DNA from: Dugong dugon
Taxonomy: Eukaryota > Chordata > Mammalia > Sirenia > Dugongidae
Length of the DNA stretch: 64,000 nt
Reading direction: 5' to 3'
Assembly (NCBI GenBank): GCA_030035585.1
Contig: CM057462.1
Location: forward strand, 64,700,734-64,764,733
Within the stretch, counting starts at the first letter, position 1, and each line of letters begins with the position of its first letter. Below the pieces are notes generated by a model. It searched no databases and had not been told where the DNA came from. It was given only the letters and a program-made list of their open reading frames with translations. Below are positions 34,425 to 45,959 of the stretch, piece by piece. The translations under genes and the position numbers were made by a program.

Positions 34425-35205
34425 AATCACAGCTACAACAGACACCTTACTCACTTTGTGGCCTTAGGCAAGTCTTACCTAACTTCTCTGGTTTCCTCAT
34501 TGGTAAAACTGGGCTAAAACCAAAAGAGACCAACCCCATCGCCATTGAGTTGATTTCGATTCATAGCAACCCCAAGTGTTACAGAGTAGAACTGCTGTGT
34601 AGAGTTTTCTTGGCTGTAATCTTTACCGAGGCAGATTGCCTGGTCTTTCTTCCAAGGTGCCTCTGGGTGGGTTTGAACTGCCAACCTTTAGGTTAGAAGA
34701 TCACAAACCATTTGCGCCACCCAACCAAAACCAAAAAACCCCATTGCCGTAGAGTCAATTCCAACTCATAGCAACCCTATACTAGAAGTGTCTGGGGCAC
34801 CTGGATGCTGGCTGGGAAGGTGCCTGTGCATGAAGGTACTGGTGAGGCGACACCGTGCAGGTAGCCATCTGATGAAAAGGGAAGACTTAAGATTATCCTC
34901 CTCTCCCTGGTGGATAACAGGTAAGAAGGCTGAATTCTGGGATCAGTTTCCACTCCGTGTTCCAGCCCCGGCTCTTGGGCAGGCACGTAGGAAGGGAAAG
35001 AACAGGGCTCAGGACAAGCCTGACTCAAATCCCACCTCTGCCTGCACAGCTTGCCAAGACTTAACTTTGCTAATACTTGGTTTCCTCCTCTCTGAAGCAG
35101 GTTAATAATGGTCCTGGCTCAAATTTGTTGCCAGCATTAAATGAGATAAAGCATGAAAAAATACATAGCTGGTGTCAGGCACATAGTAGGGGTTCGACAA
35201 CAGAA
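34425..35205. repeat. MIR - AfroSINE - MIR cluster
   Basis: Forward MIR at about 34425-34510 (GTGGCCTTAGGCAAGTCTTA). Reverse older-type AfroSINE at 34511-34722 (GCCATTGAGTTGATTTCGAT ... TTTGCGCCACCC). A second reverse AfroSINE tail only at 34724-34785 (ACCCCATTGCCGTAGAGTC). Forward MIR at about 35025-35200 (GACTCAAATCCCACCTCTGC; GGTGTCAGGCACATAGTAGG). Confidence 0.8.
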
Positions 35206-35373
35206 GCCGCTTCCCAGTGTCCACAGTTAAGCTCTAGCTTCTTGCCAAGACTAGATGGTGACCTGGGGCAGTGTACTCTGACTCGGACTGGTGCCTCACT
35301 CGCTATTTGGAGACAGAGCCCGGTTGTCACTTCGGGAGGCCAGCCCTACTGAGTAGGGTTGGAGAATTGTGAG

Positions 35374-35875
35374 TGTCTTGGTCATCTAGTGCTGCTATAA
35401 CAGAAGTACCACAAGTGGATGACTGTAAAAAAGAGAAGTTTATTTCCTCGCAGTCTAGTAGGCTAAAAGTCCAAATTCCGGGCGTCAGCTCCAGGGGAAG
35501 GCTTTCTGTCTCTGTTGGCCTTCTCATCGATCTGCCCCTGGACTAGGAGCTTCTCTGTGCAGGGACCCTGGGTTGAAAGGATGCGCTCTGCTCCTGGCAC
35601 TGTTTTCTTGGTGGTATGAGGTCTCAACTCTCTGCTTGCTTCCCTTTCCTTTTATCTCTTGAGAGATAAAAGTGGTGCAGGCCACACCCCAGGGAAACTC
35701 CCTTTACATTGGATCAGGGATGTGACCTGGGTAAGGGTAGTGTTACAGTCCCACCCTAATCCTCTTTAATGTAAAATTACAATCACAAAATGGAGGCCAA
35801 CCACACAATACTGGGAATCATGGCCTAGCCAAATTGATACACACATTTTGGGGGGACCTAATTCAATCCATGACA
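35374..35875 (-). mobile_element. MaLR-type solitary LTR
   Basis: Inverted member of the family at 8744: it ends (plus strand) AATTCAATCCATGACA, the complement of TGTCATGGATTGAATT, and starts TGTCTTGGTCATCTAGTGCT. It has TG/CA termini and no visible internal region. Confidence 0.75.
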
Positions 35876-37129
35876 GAGAGCTAGAAGGCGGAGAGGTAGC
35901 TTGGGGCCAGGGTGGGGTGGAGCTGGAAATGACCTGGAGAATATCGTCCCTGTTTCTTATACTTGCTCAAAATCAGAAACTTTAGGGGTGGCTCCTGGGA
36001 ATCTGCATTTTGTGAACAGTGAAGTTGGAGAACTACTGACTTGTCCATCTTAGTTATTTTAAGTTCAGGGAAACAGGTGATCCAAGGGGGAGAAGTAAAG
36101 GCAGGTTAGTGGATGAGCTTGGGTGAGGCTTGTGGGTGCAATGTGAGGAGTTTTGGATGGCAAAAGAAGGGCCCCCAGAATAAAACAGCCGTGAAAAAGG
36201 TAAGGACAGAGGGCTTGACTATATAAGGGACTGTTTTTCCTGTTGAAAAAGAACAGCAGCAGCAACAACAATGAAATATTTCCATAATTTGAATGCTGAA
36301 AGGAGAATTTGTAGGTGGGGAGAGATCTCTAACTAAATAGGCCCAGTTCTCCTTCTGCTTCCCCCACAGTGGCTAAACTGGACTGCTAAGCAGGTATGCA
36401 TCCTTAAAACTGTGACAGTGGATAAAATATTGAAATACTAACATATTAGTTGACACATGGTAAACAGTAACTGCAATAAATAGTAAAATTAATAATTTAT
36501 AAAATGAATTATAACATAAACTCATTACTTCGGAGGATACCGTGACGAACATTACTTCGGAGGATACCGTCACGAACATTGATAAATGGGCCTCCTAAAA
36601 TAGCAACTTCTGAGAAACAGCCCAGCACTGTCTGCTCATTCGCCCACGTCACGGCACACAGCGCGCACTGCCTTGCTAATCCTTCATGAAGCACTCTACT
36701 TAGAGGAATCATCAGTTTATTTTTATTCTCCAATTACTCACTTGCTAGTGCTTCTAAATAGTTTAGCCTTTACTTTGATTTTATTGTTGGTGTGTTGTGA
36801 CACTTGCATTAATAGTAAGTGTTCAAGGTTTTGTTTTCCTTAAAAATCCAAACCATACAGAGAAAGTTTTAAAATAAACACCCAGGATAACCAGACAACA
36901 TGTTTGGATAAGTGTTCCTTTAAAATATCGTAAGTAAAAATCTTCTGAATTCAGGGGAAAAATTTTAAAAAGATGTTAGTAAGGAATGGCAGCCCTTGAT
37001 ATATGTAAAAATCATGACAGCCTGGAAAAACCTTTGATACTATAGAGAATCAGTTCAAAAATCTTTTAAAAATTTGTATTTTGGGGATAAAAACTGATTT
37101 CTTATTTCAACAAAAATTATGAATAGATT
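35876..37129. other. Unclassified sequence with an A/T-rich stretch
   Basis: 35940-36030 resembles part of an old hAT-type element. A 27-bp tandem duplication lies at 36524-36577 and an unusually CpG-containing patch at 36640-36670. The rest is AT-rich without recognisable content. Confidence 0.4.
36524..36577. repeat. 27-bp tandem duplication
   Basis: Two adjacent 27-bp units, each beginning ATTACTTCGGAGGATACCGT, at 36524-36550 and 36551-36577. They differ at one position (G/C after CCGT). Each unit has two CpGs, although the flanks are AT-rich and CpG-poor. Confidence 0.95.
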
Positions 37130-38305
37130 ATTATTGCTCAGAAGAGGATGTGGAATGAGGCATATCATTGCTGATGTCAGATGGATCTTGGCTAAAAGCA
37201 GAGAATACTAGAAAGATGTTTATCTGTGTTTTATCCACTATGCAAAGGCATTCAACTGTGTGGATCTTAACAAATTATGGATAACATTGCGAAGAATGGG
37301 AATTCCAGAACACTTAATTGTGCTCATGTACGCAGAGCAAGAGGCAGTCGTTTGAACAGAGCAAGAGGATACTGCGTGGTTTAAAGTCAGGAAATGTGAG
37401 TGTCAGGATTGCATCCTTTCTCCATACTTAATCTGTATGCCAAGCAAATAATCCGAGAAGCTGGACTATATGAAGAATTCGGCACCAGGATTGGAGGAAG
37501 ATTCATTAACAACCTGCGATATGCAAATGACACAACCTTGTTTGCTGAAAGCAAAGAGGACTTGAAGCACTTACTGATGAAAATCAAAGACTACAGCCTT
37601 CAGTATGGATTACACCTCAACATAAAGAAAATAAAAATATTCACAACTGGACCTATAAGCAGCACTATGATAAATGAGGAAAATACTGAAGTTGTCAAGG
37701 ATTTCATTTTACTTGGATCCACAATCAACACCTGTGGAAGCAGCAGTCAAGAAATCAAATGACATATTGCACTGGGCAAGTCTGCTGCAAAAGATCTCTT
37801 GAAAGTGTTAGGGGAAGCAAAGATGTCACCTTGAGGACTAAGGTGCCCCTGACTCAAGCCATGGTATTTTCAATTGCCTCATATGCATGCGAAAGCTGGA
37901 CAATGAATAAGGAAGACCGACTAAGAATTGATGCCTTTGAATTATGGTGTTGGCAAAGAACGTTGAATACACCATGGACTGCCAGAAGAATGAACGAATC
38001 TGTCTTGGAAGAAGTACAGCTAAAATGTTCCTTAAAAGCAAGGATGGTGACACTTCTTCTCACGTACTTTGGACACGTGATCAGGAGAGACCAGCCCCTG
38101 GAGAAGGACACCATGCTTGGTAAAGTAGAGGGTCGGCGTAAAGAGGAAGACCCTCAGTGAGATGGACTGACACAGTGGCTGCAACAAGGGCTCAAGCATA
38201 ACTATGACTGTGAGGATGGCGAAGAACCAGGCAGTGTTTCGTTCTGTTGTATGTAGGGTCGCTATAAGTCAGAACTGACTCGGCTGCACCTAACTACACC
38301 AGTGA
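37130..38305 (+). mobile_element. RTE LINE, 5'-truncated
   Basis: Starts within the reverse transcriptase. The catalytic-region motif NLRYANDTTLFAE is at about 37515-37553, and DLKHLLMKIKDYSLQYGLHL follows. The C-terminal part (ELWCWQRTLNTPWT; LTYFGHVIRRD) lies at 37930-38090 in a different frame. It ends in the shared tail CAGAACTGACTCGGCTGCAC. Several frameshifts and stops inactivate it. Confidence 0.9.
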
Positions 38306-39168
38306 AGTAAATGTGAGATCAAAAGGTGCTCGCAAGTTATTAAATTTGAAAGTGTTTATCTCGTGTGGCACTTGTGCTACTCAGAATGGCAATGATGATA
38401 TAGAAAAAAAGGCATTTATTGTAGGGATTACTTAGACCTTACACAATTGTGGGGATTTGCTCAGGGCACAGTGGGGTCAGCTTATCTCTGCTCCTCAAAG
38501 TCTGGGATCTCGGTTTCTCAGTTGGAGAAACTTGAGAGCTGAGAGTTGAAATCTTCTGGAGGCATCTTCACCCACATGTCCAGTGCCTGATGCTGGTGTC
38601 GGCCAGAACCTCACCAGGGGCTGCTGAGGTGTGGACGTGTGTTTGATATCTGGCCAATGGAATGTGAGTGGAATTGCTGTGTATCTCTTCCAGGCCTGGC
38701 CCATACAAACCTCCCCTGCGTGATCCTTTTTATTCTCCGTCAATCAACTGAGTGGAGAGGACTTTGAGGACCTAGAAGAGAGTACAACCTAATGTGGGAG
38801 AAGCTTGGGTCTCTGAATGACTGTATGGAGCAAAGTCCTCCCAACCTGCTTCGGACTGTGACATAAATAATTTTCTATTTAAGTTAAGCCCATAGAAATT
38901 TTGGAGTAAACCATCCTGGTTTACTTAAGTTACAAATGACCAGAGATTTTGACCTGATGTGAGATCTGGAGCTGTAGACATTTCTGGGGATTCTTCTCAC
39001 CATTACAACTGTTTTTGAGTGTATGAGGGAGAGGGAGGTGAAAAGAATGATTTCTAGATGGCTGTCATGAGCCTTTGGGTAGACGGTGTTGCCATTTACT
39101 GATGAGTCCTTTTTATAGTCGCTATGTCAAGGGTTGATTCTGAATGTGTTTAATGGAATTTTGGTCAT
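38306..39168 (+). mobile_element. Unclassified sequence with a probable old LTR
   Basis: About 38590-38935 has LTR-like character, ending with TTCTATTTAAGTTAAGCCCA then AAATTTTGGAG, which matches the terminal phrase of MLT1-type LTRs. The rest is not assigned. Confidence 0.4.
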
Positions 39169-39723
39169 TGTGATGGTTAAGATTGTGTATCAACTTGGCT
39201 GGGCCATGAGTCTCAGTGTTTTGGCAGTCATGTGATGTTGTAGTCACTTCCCTGTTGAGATTTGATAGGTGATCACCCCCATGATGGGATATGTTGTGAG
39301 CAGCCAATCGGTTGAAGGGGAGTTTCTTGGGCGTGTGGCCTACATCAAGTGCGGGCGGGACATTCTGGCAGGGCCTCAGGGGCTTTTGCTCATTCTGGAT
39401 CTTGCTGCTGGCTCCTGTTCATCTGACCTCCGGTTCTTGGGACTTGAGCTAGCAGCTTACCTGCAGTCTTGCCTGTCTATCCTGGGATTCGTCAATCTTC
39501 ACAGCCTATGAGCAACAGCCCTGCTCTCCCACCTGCCAATCTTAGGTTTGCCAGCCTCTGCGGCTACGTGAATCAGAAGCCTCTATCCTGACCCATGGAC
39601 TTGGGACGTTACACCCTCTACAACTGCGTAAGCCATTTCCTTGATGTAAATCTCTCTCTATATATAGATATATATTTATACACTTTACCGGTTTTGCTTC
39701 TCTAGAGAACCCAGCCTAAGACA
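39169..39723 (+). mobile_element. Solitary LTR, second family (TGTGATGGTTAA type)
   Basis: TG...CA ends: it starts TGTGATGGTTAAGATTGTG and ends GAACCCAGCCTAAGACA. TATATAGATATATATTTATA near 39660 and GCTTCTCTAGAGAACC near 39697 are typical of this LTR class in mammals. A reversed member is at 55700-56507. Confidence 0.75.
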
Positions 39724-39829
39724 GTTATCTCACATGGCTTTTTCTGACTAATGGTTACAACTCATGAGGTCATTCTATTGAGATTTTGTTAAGAACAAAG
39801 ATGAACTCCGTTGTCTCTCTATCACCAGG

Positions 39830-41510
39830 TTTACAAATCACTCAAATCTGGATATATCTGTCTGCACCCATGATAATGGAGAAGTGTTCCCCTCCTATCT
39901 AAAGCAAGTCTCCTCTTATGTGTTTGATCTCAAGTTCCTCCTTCTCATAGACTTCATTTCTGTTATCTTTTCTCTACGAAATCATTACCAGTAGCACGTA
40001 AACATGCTCTGGTATGTCTCATCTCAAAAAAACAAACAAAACCATCACCCCAAGTCCCTATATCCCCATCTATCAACTCATTTCTCTGCTTCCCTCACAG
40101 CAAAACTTTTAGAATGAGTCTTCTTCATGTTTGACATCTCAGTTTTCTCACCACCCATTCACTTTTCACCCCACTGCAATTTGGGTGTGTCCCCATACTC
40201 CACTAAAACTTCTCTTGTCCAGTATACAAATATCCTCCACTTTACCAAACCCAGTAACAATTTTCTATTCTTGTTCCTCTTAATCCCCTCAACAATATTC
40301 AACTCCTCCTTTGTTCATTTGGCTTCTATAATACATCTTTTCTAACTCACTGGCCACAGCTTGGTTCCTTTTGTAGACTCCTCACCTGGATATCTACTAG
40401 ACATCTCAGATTGAACAAGTCCAAATTAGAACTCTTATGGACCGCTCTAAATCTGTTCTTCCCACAGGCATCCACATGTCAGCACATGACACCACCATCC
40501 ACCAAACAGCTAGTGACACTTACCTGGGAATCATACTTTCACCTCCCTCTCCTTCACACACCCAAAAGCCAATCAATCAACAGATCTTATCAAGTCTAGC
40601 TTTACATCATGTACAGTTAGTCCCCAGCTTATGATGTATTCGAGTTACGATGAACCACGCTTATGACCATCTATTTTTTTTAACATCTTATCGTTAGTAG
40701 TATGTACCACACAAAATGTTAAAATATATCTGTAAGTTTATATATAATGTTTCCAACCCCCAGACAAATAATGATCAATTTTATAAAGATACTAATAATA
40801 AAAGGCAATAATAATGAAAACTTAAAAAAAAAGGCATTCAACTTACGTCAGAACCAACTTACTATGGAGTCATCAGAACGGAACCCGGTCGTATGTCAGT
40901 GCTTACTTATATATTAGAATCAGTCGATTTCTCTTCATTTCTGTTTTCACTCCTCTGGCTCAAACCGCTATCATCTTTTGCCTGGATGACTACAATAGTC
41001 TTGGAATTGGGTTGTCCTCTTCCGCTCCTATACAGTCTATACAGTTCCTATACAGTCTGTTCTCCACACAAACAAGGGTAATATTATAAAAGCAGAAATT
41101 CTCCTTTCAGTTCCCCAAATATACCAAGCTCTTTTGTACACGAGGGCCTTTGCGCTTGTGGTCTCCTTTTCCTGGGATACTCTTCTCCCTGCTCATTACA
41201 TGGCTGACTATTTCTTATCCTTCAGGTCCAAACTTACATGTTATCTCCTCAAAGAGCACTTACCTAAACTAGGTTCTTCCTCTTTACTATGCTCTATCAT
41301 AACACTCTGTTTATTTTTTAATAGGACTTGTAATTATATTTTTGTTACTTGTTTACATTGTTAAATTGTTAATCTTCCTGAGACCATAATCTCCATAAAG
41401 GTAGGTTTACAGAGTTTGTTTCTACTTTTTAAATCCCCTGCCCTTAGCCTAGTGATTGGCACATAGTAAGCATGCAAAAAATATTTGCTGAATAAATGAA
41501 TGGACTCCAC
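39830..41510 (+). mobile_element. L2 LINE, split by a Tigger-like element
   Basis: The text follows the L2 open reading frame and 3' end: TCACCTGGATATCTACTAGA (40383), TGGATGACTACAATAGTCTT (about 40983), GAGGGCCTTTGCGCTTGTGG (41142), then the terminal TTGGCACATAGTAAGCATGC and AATAAATGAATGG. It is disabled throughout. It is interrupted by the insert at 40614-40908. Confidence 0.8.
40614..40908 (+). mobile_element. Tigger/mariner-like non-autonomous DNA transposon
   Basis: Inserted in L2 at a TA dinucleotide (40612-40613, with TA again at 40908-40909). The left end CAGTTAGTCCCCAGCTTATG and the right end (complement AGTAAGCACTGACATACGA) are partly complementary terminal repeats. Inner text (TATTCGAGTTACGATGAACC; CAACTTACGTCAGAACC) has the 'dead-reckoning' CpG/TACG pattern of old Tigger-class elements. 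Confidence 0.5.
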
Positions 41511-41707
41511 ACAAGCTTCTCCCCACTTGTCCTATTGCTTCAGCTGTCTCTACTACCCCTACCTCAACCCTCAGATTCCCTGCCTGGGTTGCTTTGAGGG
41601 AAGGACAAATCTAAATGTTAGGCCCAAGTCACAGAGATTTGAAATGAGATAAGAATGACAAATATCTGGCACATGAGAAGCTTCTCCTTTTCCTCTGTCC
41701 CTATTGG

Positions 41708-41916
41708 ACCAACCAGTTGCCATCTAGTTGACTTAGACTCATGGTGACACCATGGGTGTAAGGGTAGAACTGTGCTCTACAGGGTTTTCAATGACTGGTT
41801 TTGGGAAGTAGATTGCCAGGACTCTCTTCCGAGGTGCCTTAGGGTGGACTAGAACCTCCAACCTTTTGGTTAGCAGCCTAGCACATTAACCATTTGTACC
41901 ATCCAGGGAATCCTAC
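41708..41916 (-). mobile_element. AfroSINE, older variant
   Basis: Reverse copy: TTGCCATCTAGTTGACTTAG tail, GTAGATTGCCAGGACTCTC, TTGGTTAGCAGCCTAGCAC, CCATCCAGGGAATCCT head. Confidence 0.85.
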
Positions 41917-42479
41917 CTTTACCAGAGACATTACTAATGATTATCACACCCTTTCCCCCTTGTCAGTCCAACACTACCCAGAGCCAAGTCTACTTAATCG
42001 AGGTTGGCACATGAGATGAAACCAGTCTGCCCTCCCTAACTGTTATGAGGCTGGTGAGAAAATGAGGCCTGTCCGCTTGGCTCTCACTCGGGACTGGGTT
42101 AATTGGTAACTGGGTTTGGGCTTTTCCTGGCATGTTCCTGTTTTCTGTGAATAACTGCAGGTCTGAAGCACGATGGCTCCGGGCCATGAACGGGGTGAGG
42201 AGGTGTGGGTGTTGCCCACGCTGGCTCCAGAAAGTAGAGGACTGCAGTTTTGTTGGGGACCTCGTTGTGGAGTGCAGGGTAGCTGGGAAAGAGCCTGCAG
42301 CAGGCTTCGTGGGAGGTTCTGAGGGAAGAACACAGGATTGAGTCCTGGGCAGAGCTCTGCCAGTCTCCCTGTGTGGTAGTGGGTGAGGCTGGCTCAGAGC
42401 TGCCAAATTCACATCTCCAGCCCAGGCCTCAAAGTCGAGACTTGGATATACGACATCTAAGAGGCACCTGTTCACTTCT
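41917..42479. other. Unclassified sequence
   Basis: No gene was recognised. A 161-residue minus-strand frame (42475-41990) lacks any family motif or exon boundaries and overlaps a possible MIR-like stretch (42340-42420). Confidence 0.4.
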
Positions 42480-43530
42480 CACCACCCACACCACTTTGCT
42501 TCCCTTCCATCACTCATCTGGATCGCTGTTGTGGCCTCCTCACTGGGCCTCCCGCTGCTGCCCTTGCCCCTGTTTCTTCTTCACACAGAAGCTGGAAGGA
42601 GCCTTTGAAAACATACATAAGACCAAGCCACCCTTTTGCTCAGAACCCTCTAATGATTTTGCAGCTCATGCCAAGTTCAAAGCCCTAAAGATGGCTGAAA
42701 GGCCGGCTCCCCACCCCCACCTTCACCTCTGACCTCATTTCGCAGCACTCGCCCATCATTCACTCTGTTCACACTGGCCACCTGCTATTCTTTTATTTTT
42801 TTTTAATTGTAATTAAATGAAGTTTACATTTCAAGTTAGTCTTCCATATAAAATTTTTATGCATACATTGTTATGAGACACTAATTGCTCACCCCATTCT
42901 GCGACAGCACACTCCTCCTTTCTGCCCCTGATTCCCCATGACCATTCAGCCAGCTCCTAACTCTCTCTGCCTTCCCATCTCACCTCTGGACAGAAGCTGC
43001 CCCTTTGGTCTCTTGTATCTACTTGACTAAGAGGCACACTCTTCACGAGTATCACTTTATGTCCCACAGTCCAGTCCCATCCCTGTCTGAACAGTTGGCC
43101 TTGGAGACTGTTTTAGTTCTGGGCTGATAGAGAGTCCAGGGGCCATGCTTTCTGGTGCACCTCCAGTCTCAGTCAGACCACTAAGTCTGGTCTTCTTACT
43201 AGAATTTGAGTTCTGCACCCCATCCTTCTACTGCTCCATCAGGGACCTTCTGTTGTGTTCCCTGTCAGGATGTTCATTGGTGGTAGTCGGGCACCATCTA
43301 GTTCTTCTGGTCTCAGCTGCCTTGCTATTCTTGATGACAGCAGACACAGTCCTATCTAAGGGCCTTTATCCTTACTCTTCTCTCTGCCCAGGTGCTCTTC
43401 TCCCAGGTATCCACATTGCTGTACATATCCACACAGCTCCCTCCCTCTTCTCCTTGGTTTTTGCTCAGTGTCACATCAGTGATGCCTTCTCTGACAGCCC
43501 TATTTGAAATTTAAGTCCTCTTCCAGCCTC
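42480..43530 (+). mobile_element. L2 LINE split by an L1 insertion
   Basis: The L2 3' region is read in two parts, 42480-42792 (GTTGTGGCCTCCTCACTGGG; CTAATGATTTTGCAGCTCAT) and 43323-43530 (GCCCAGGTGCTCTTCTCCCA; GATGCCTTCTCTGACAGCCC). The break coincides with the L1 at 42793-43322. Confidence 0.8.
42783..43332 (-). mobile_element. L1 3' fragment with target-site duplication
   Basis: Flanking direct repeats TGCTATTCTT at 42783-42792 and 43323-43332. The body (530 bases) is the same L1 3' UTR type as at 20016 (GACAGCACACTCCTCCTTTC; CTACTGCTCCATCAGGGAC). Strongly 5'-truncated, non-coding. Confidence 0.92.
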
Positions 43531-44027
43531 AGCATGCCCTATCCCCCGTGAAGGGTCTTTTCCCTGGGAGGGAGACGGTCACCTGGTTGTAGTTGATTAC
43601 ATTGGACTGTTTCCATCATGGAGGAGTCAGAGCTATGTTTTCACTGGAGGAGATTTGCCTTCCTACCTGTACCACCATCCATGAACTTATTCACTATTTT
43701 GATATTTTGCATAGCATTGCTTTTAATCTAGGAACTCATTTCACAGCAAAAGAAGTATAACAATGGGCTCATCCCCATGGGATTCCCTGGGTTTCCTTTC
43801 TTCTTTTTTTTTAAATATATCTGCATCATCCAAAGCAGCTGACCTACAGAACGGTGGAATGACCTACCGAAGAATCAGTTGTAGAGCTAGTTCAGAGACA
43901 ACACCCTGAGAGAATGATGTTCTGTCTTACAGTGTGTGGTAAATGCTATGAACTGATGATCAGTATATGGTGCTGTTTCTCCTATGACCAGGATACATGG
44001 GATTAGGAATCCAGTGGTGGAAGTGGG

Positions 44028-44588
44028 TGTTATGGATTGAATTGTGTTCCCCAAAAATATGTGTCAACTTGGCTAGGCCATGATCCCCAGTATTGTGTGG
44101 TTGTCTTCCGTCTTGTGATCTGATGTAATTATCCTATGTGTTATAAATCCTAGCCTCTATGCCTGTGGTTATGGTCCTGTTTGAGAGTCAGCTGTCTGTT
44201 ATGTTAATGAGGCAGCATTAGAGGCAGTTATGTTAATGAGGCAGGACACAATCTACAGGTTTAGGTTGTATCTTGAGTCCATCTCTTTTGAGATATAAAA
44301 GAGAGAATTGAGAAGAAAGGAGAAGGACCTCATTACCGCCAAGCAAGAACAGCCAGGAGCAGAGCACATCCTTTGGACCCAGGGTCCCTGTGCTGAGACT
44401 CTCCTAGACCAGGGAAGATTGATGACAAGGACCTTCCCCCAGAGCCGACAGAGACAGAAAGACTTCCCCTGGAGCTGGCACCCTGAATTCAGACTTCTAG
44501 CCTCCTAGGCTGTAAGAAAATAAACTTCTGTTTGTTAAAGCCATCCACTTGTAGTATTTCTGTTACAGCAGCACTAGATAGCTAAGAC
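44028..44588 (+). mobile_element. MaLR-type LTR inserted in the ERV-L remnant (first)
   Basis: Starts TGTTATGGATTGAATTGTG and ends AGATAGCTAAGAC. It contains a direct repeat of TTATGTTAATGAGGCA at 44199-44214 and 44228-44243, and a polyadenylation-type AATAAA at about 44519. Confidence 0.82.
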
Positions 44589-44614
44589 TGTAAGAATGGC
44601 TCCTTATTATACCT

Positions 44615-45127
44615 TGTCATGGATTGAATTGTGTCCCCGGGAGGTGTCTGTTGGCTTGGCTGGGTCATGATTCCCAGTGTTGTGTGATTATCTACCATTT
44701 TGTCATCTGATGTGATTTTCCTGTGTTGTGAACTCTGTCACTGTGATGTGGTGGGATGGATTGGTGGCAGTTGTGTTTATGAGTTCTGCAGGGTTGGGTA
44801 GTGTATTGGGCCAGTCCCTTTTAAGATGTGGGAGAGAGGGGTGAGTGGGGAGATATGGGAAACTCACACCACCAGGAAAGCAGTACCGGGAGCAGAGCGT
44901 GTCCTTTGGACCTGCAGTTTCTGTGCGGGGAGGCTCCCAGACCAAGGGAAGACTGGTGCATCACAAGGACCCTCCTCTAGAGATGACGGTGAGAGAGGGC
45001 CTTCCCCAGAACTGATGCCTTGAGTTTGGACTTGTGGTCTGCTGGACTGTGGGAGTGTAAATTTCTTTTCGTGGAAAGCCATCCACTTGTGGTGTTTCTG
45101 TTGTAGCAGCACTAGATGACTGAGACA
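44615..45127 (+). mobile_element. MaLR-type LTR inserted in the ERV-L remnant (second)
   Basis: Starts TGTCATGGATTGAATTGTG and ends GATGACTGAGACA. Flanking pentamers TACCT (44610-44614) and CACCT (45128-45132) look like a 5-bp target duplication with one change. Only 26 bases of retroviral sequence separate it from the first LTR. Confidence 0.82.
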
Positions 45128-45660
45128 CACCTAATAAGTCACTTGAAGATTTTTTTTTTTTTGCTTCTCATCCCAGAAGCTTTAAGCTCTGCTGGTGTGG
45201 AGGTCTTGGTTCCCAAGGAAGAAATGTTGCAACCAGGGGACACAATGATGGTTCCACTGAATTGGAAGTTGAAACTGCCGTTGGGCTAATTTGAATTCCT
45301 CAACCCATTAAACCAACATACAAAAAAGGGGGCTATTCTCCTGGCTAGTGTGATAGATCCTGATTACCAAGGGGAATTTGAAGTGCTGTTACACAAAAGG
45401 GGCAGAAAGGACTATGCGTAGAATCCAGGGAATTCTCTGGGGTGCCTCTTAGTACTTCTCTGCCCAATGTAAAGTTAATGGAAAACTAACAAAATAAAAG
45501 CAGGACCACTGAGGATTCAGCTGAGGTCCTTGCTGAAAGCAAAGGAAACATGAAATGGGTAGCAGAAGAAGGAAGTTATATATATTAAAAATATGTAAAT
45601 ATATATATCCATCCCTAGGATCAGTTAAAGAAACGGGGACTGTAGCAGCTGTATTTTCTT

Positions 45661-45959
45661 CCTTGATCGTTATAACTATATGTAGTTAATATGTAATATT
45701 CATATATTAACTATTTTCTTCTTTTTTCTCTTTCTTCCACTTACAATGTTATGCAAACTTTTTGGGGGGAGTTAAATTTACAGTTTATTTTTATTTTACA
45801 GTTTATTCTTTAGGTAAGTGAATATTCAGTTGGGATTATGACCAAATTTGAGGAGTAATTAATGTATCTTAGAAATAGACTGGTTCAGCTTCCTCATCTG
45901 TAAAATGAAAAAAATAATGCAAACTTTAAGGGAGATTTAGTTTTATCTATTTAAAAAAA
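45661..45959. other. AT-rich sequence, possibly ERV-L 3' flank
   Basis: Follows the retroviral remnant. AT-rich with no readable gene or repeat end. Confidence 0.4.

Larger units (their letters stand above)
43805..45660 (+). mobile_element. ERV-L-type endogenous retroviral remnant (pol 3' end with dUTPase)
   Basis: Three forward pieces, 43805-44027, 44589-44614 and 45128-45660, join collinearly into the end of an ERV-L pol region: the integrase tail, then the dUTPase. ERV-L elements are known to carry dUTPase downstream of integrase. Frame-breaking stops are visible in the dUTPase part (for example a TAG near 45417 in place of a Trp codon). Two MaLR LTRs interrupt it. No LTR of its own is seen. 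It is an old non-functional fossil. Confidence 0.72.
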
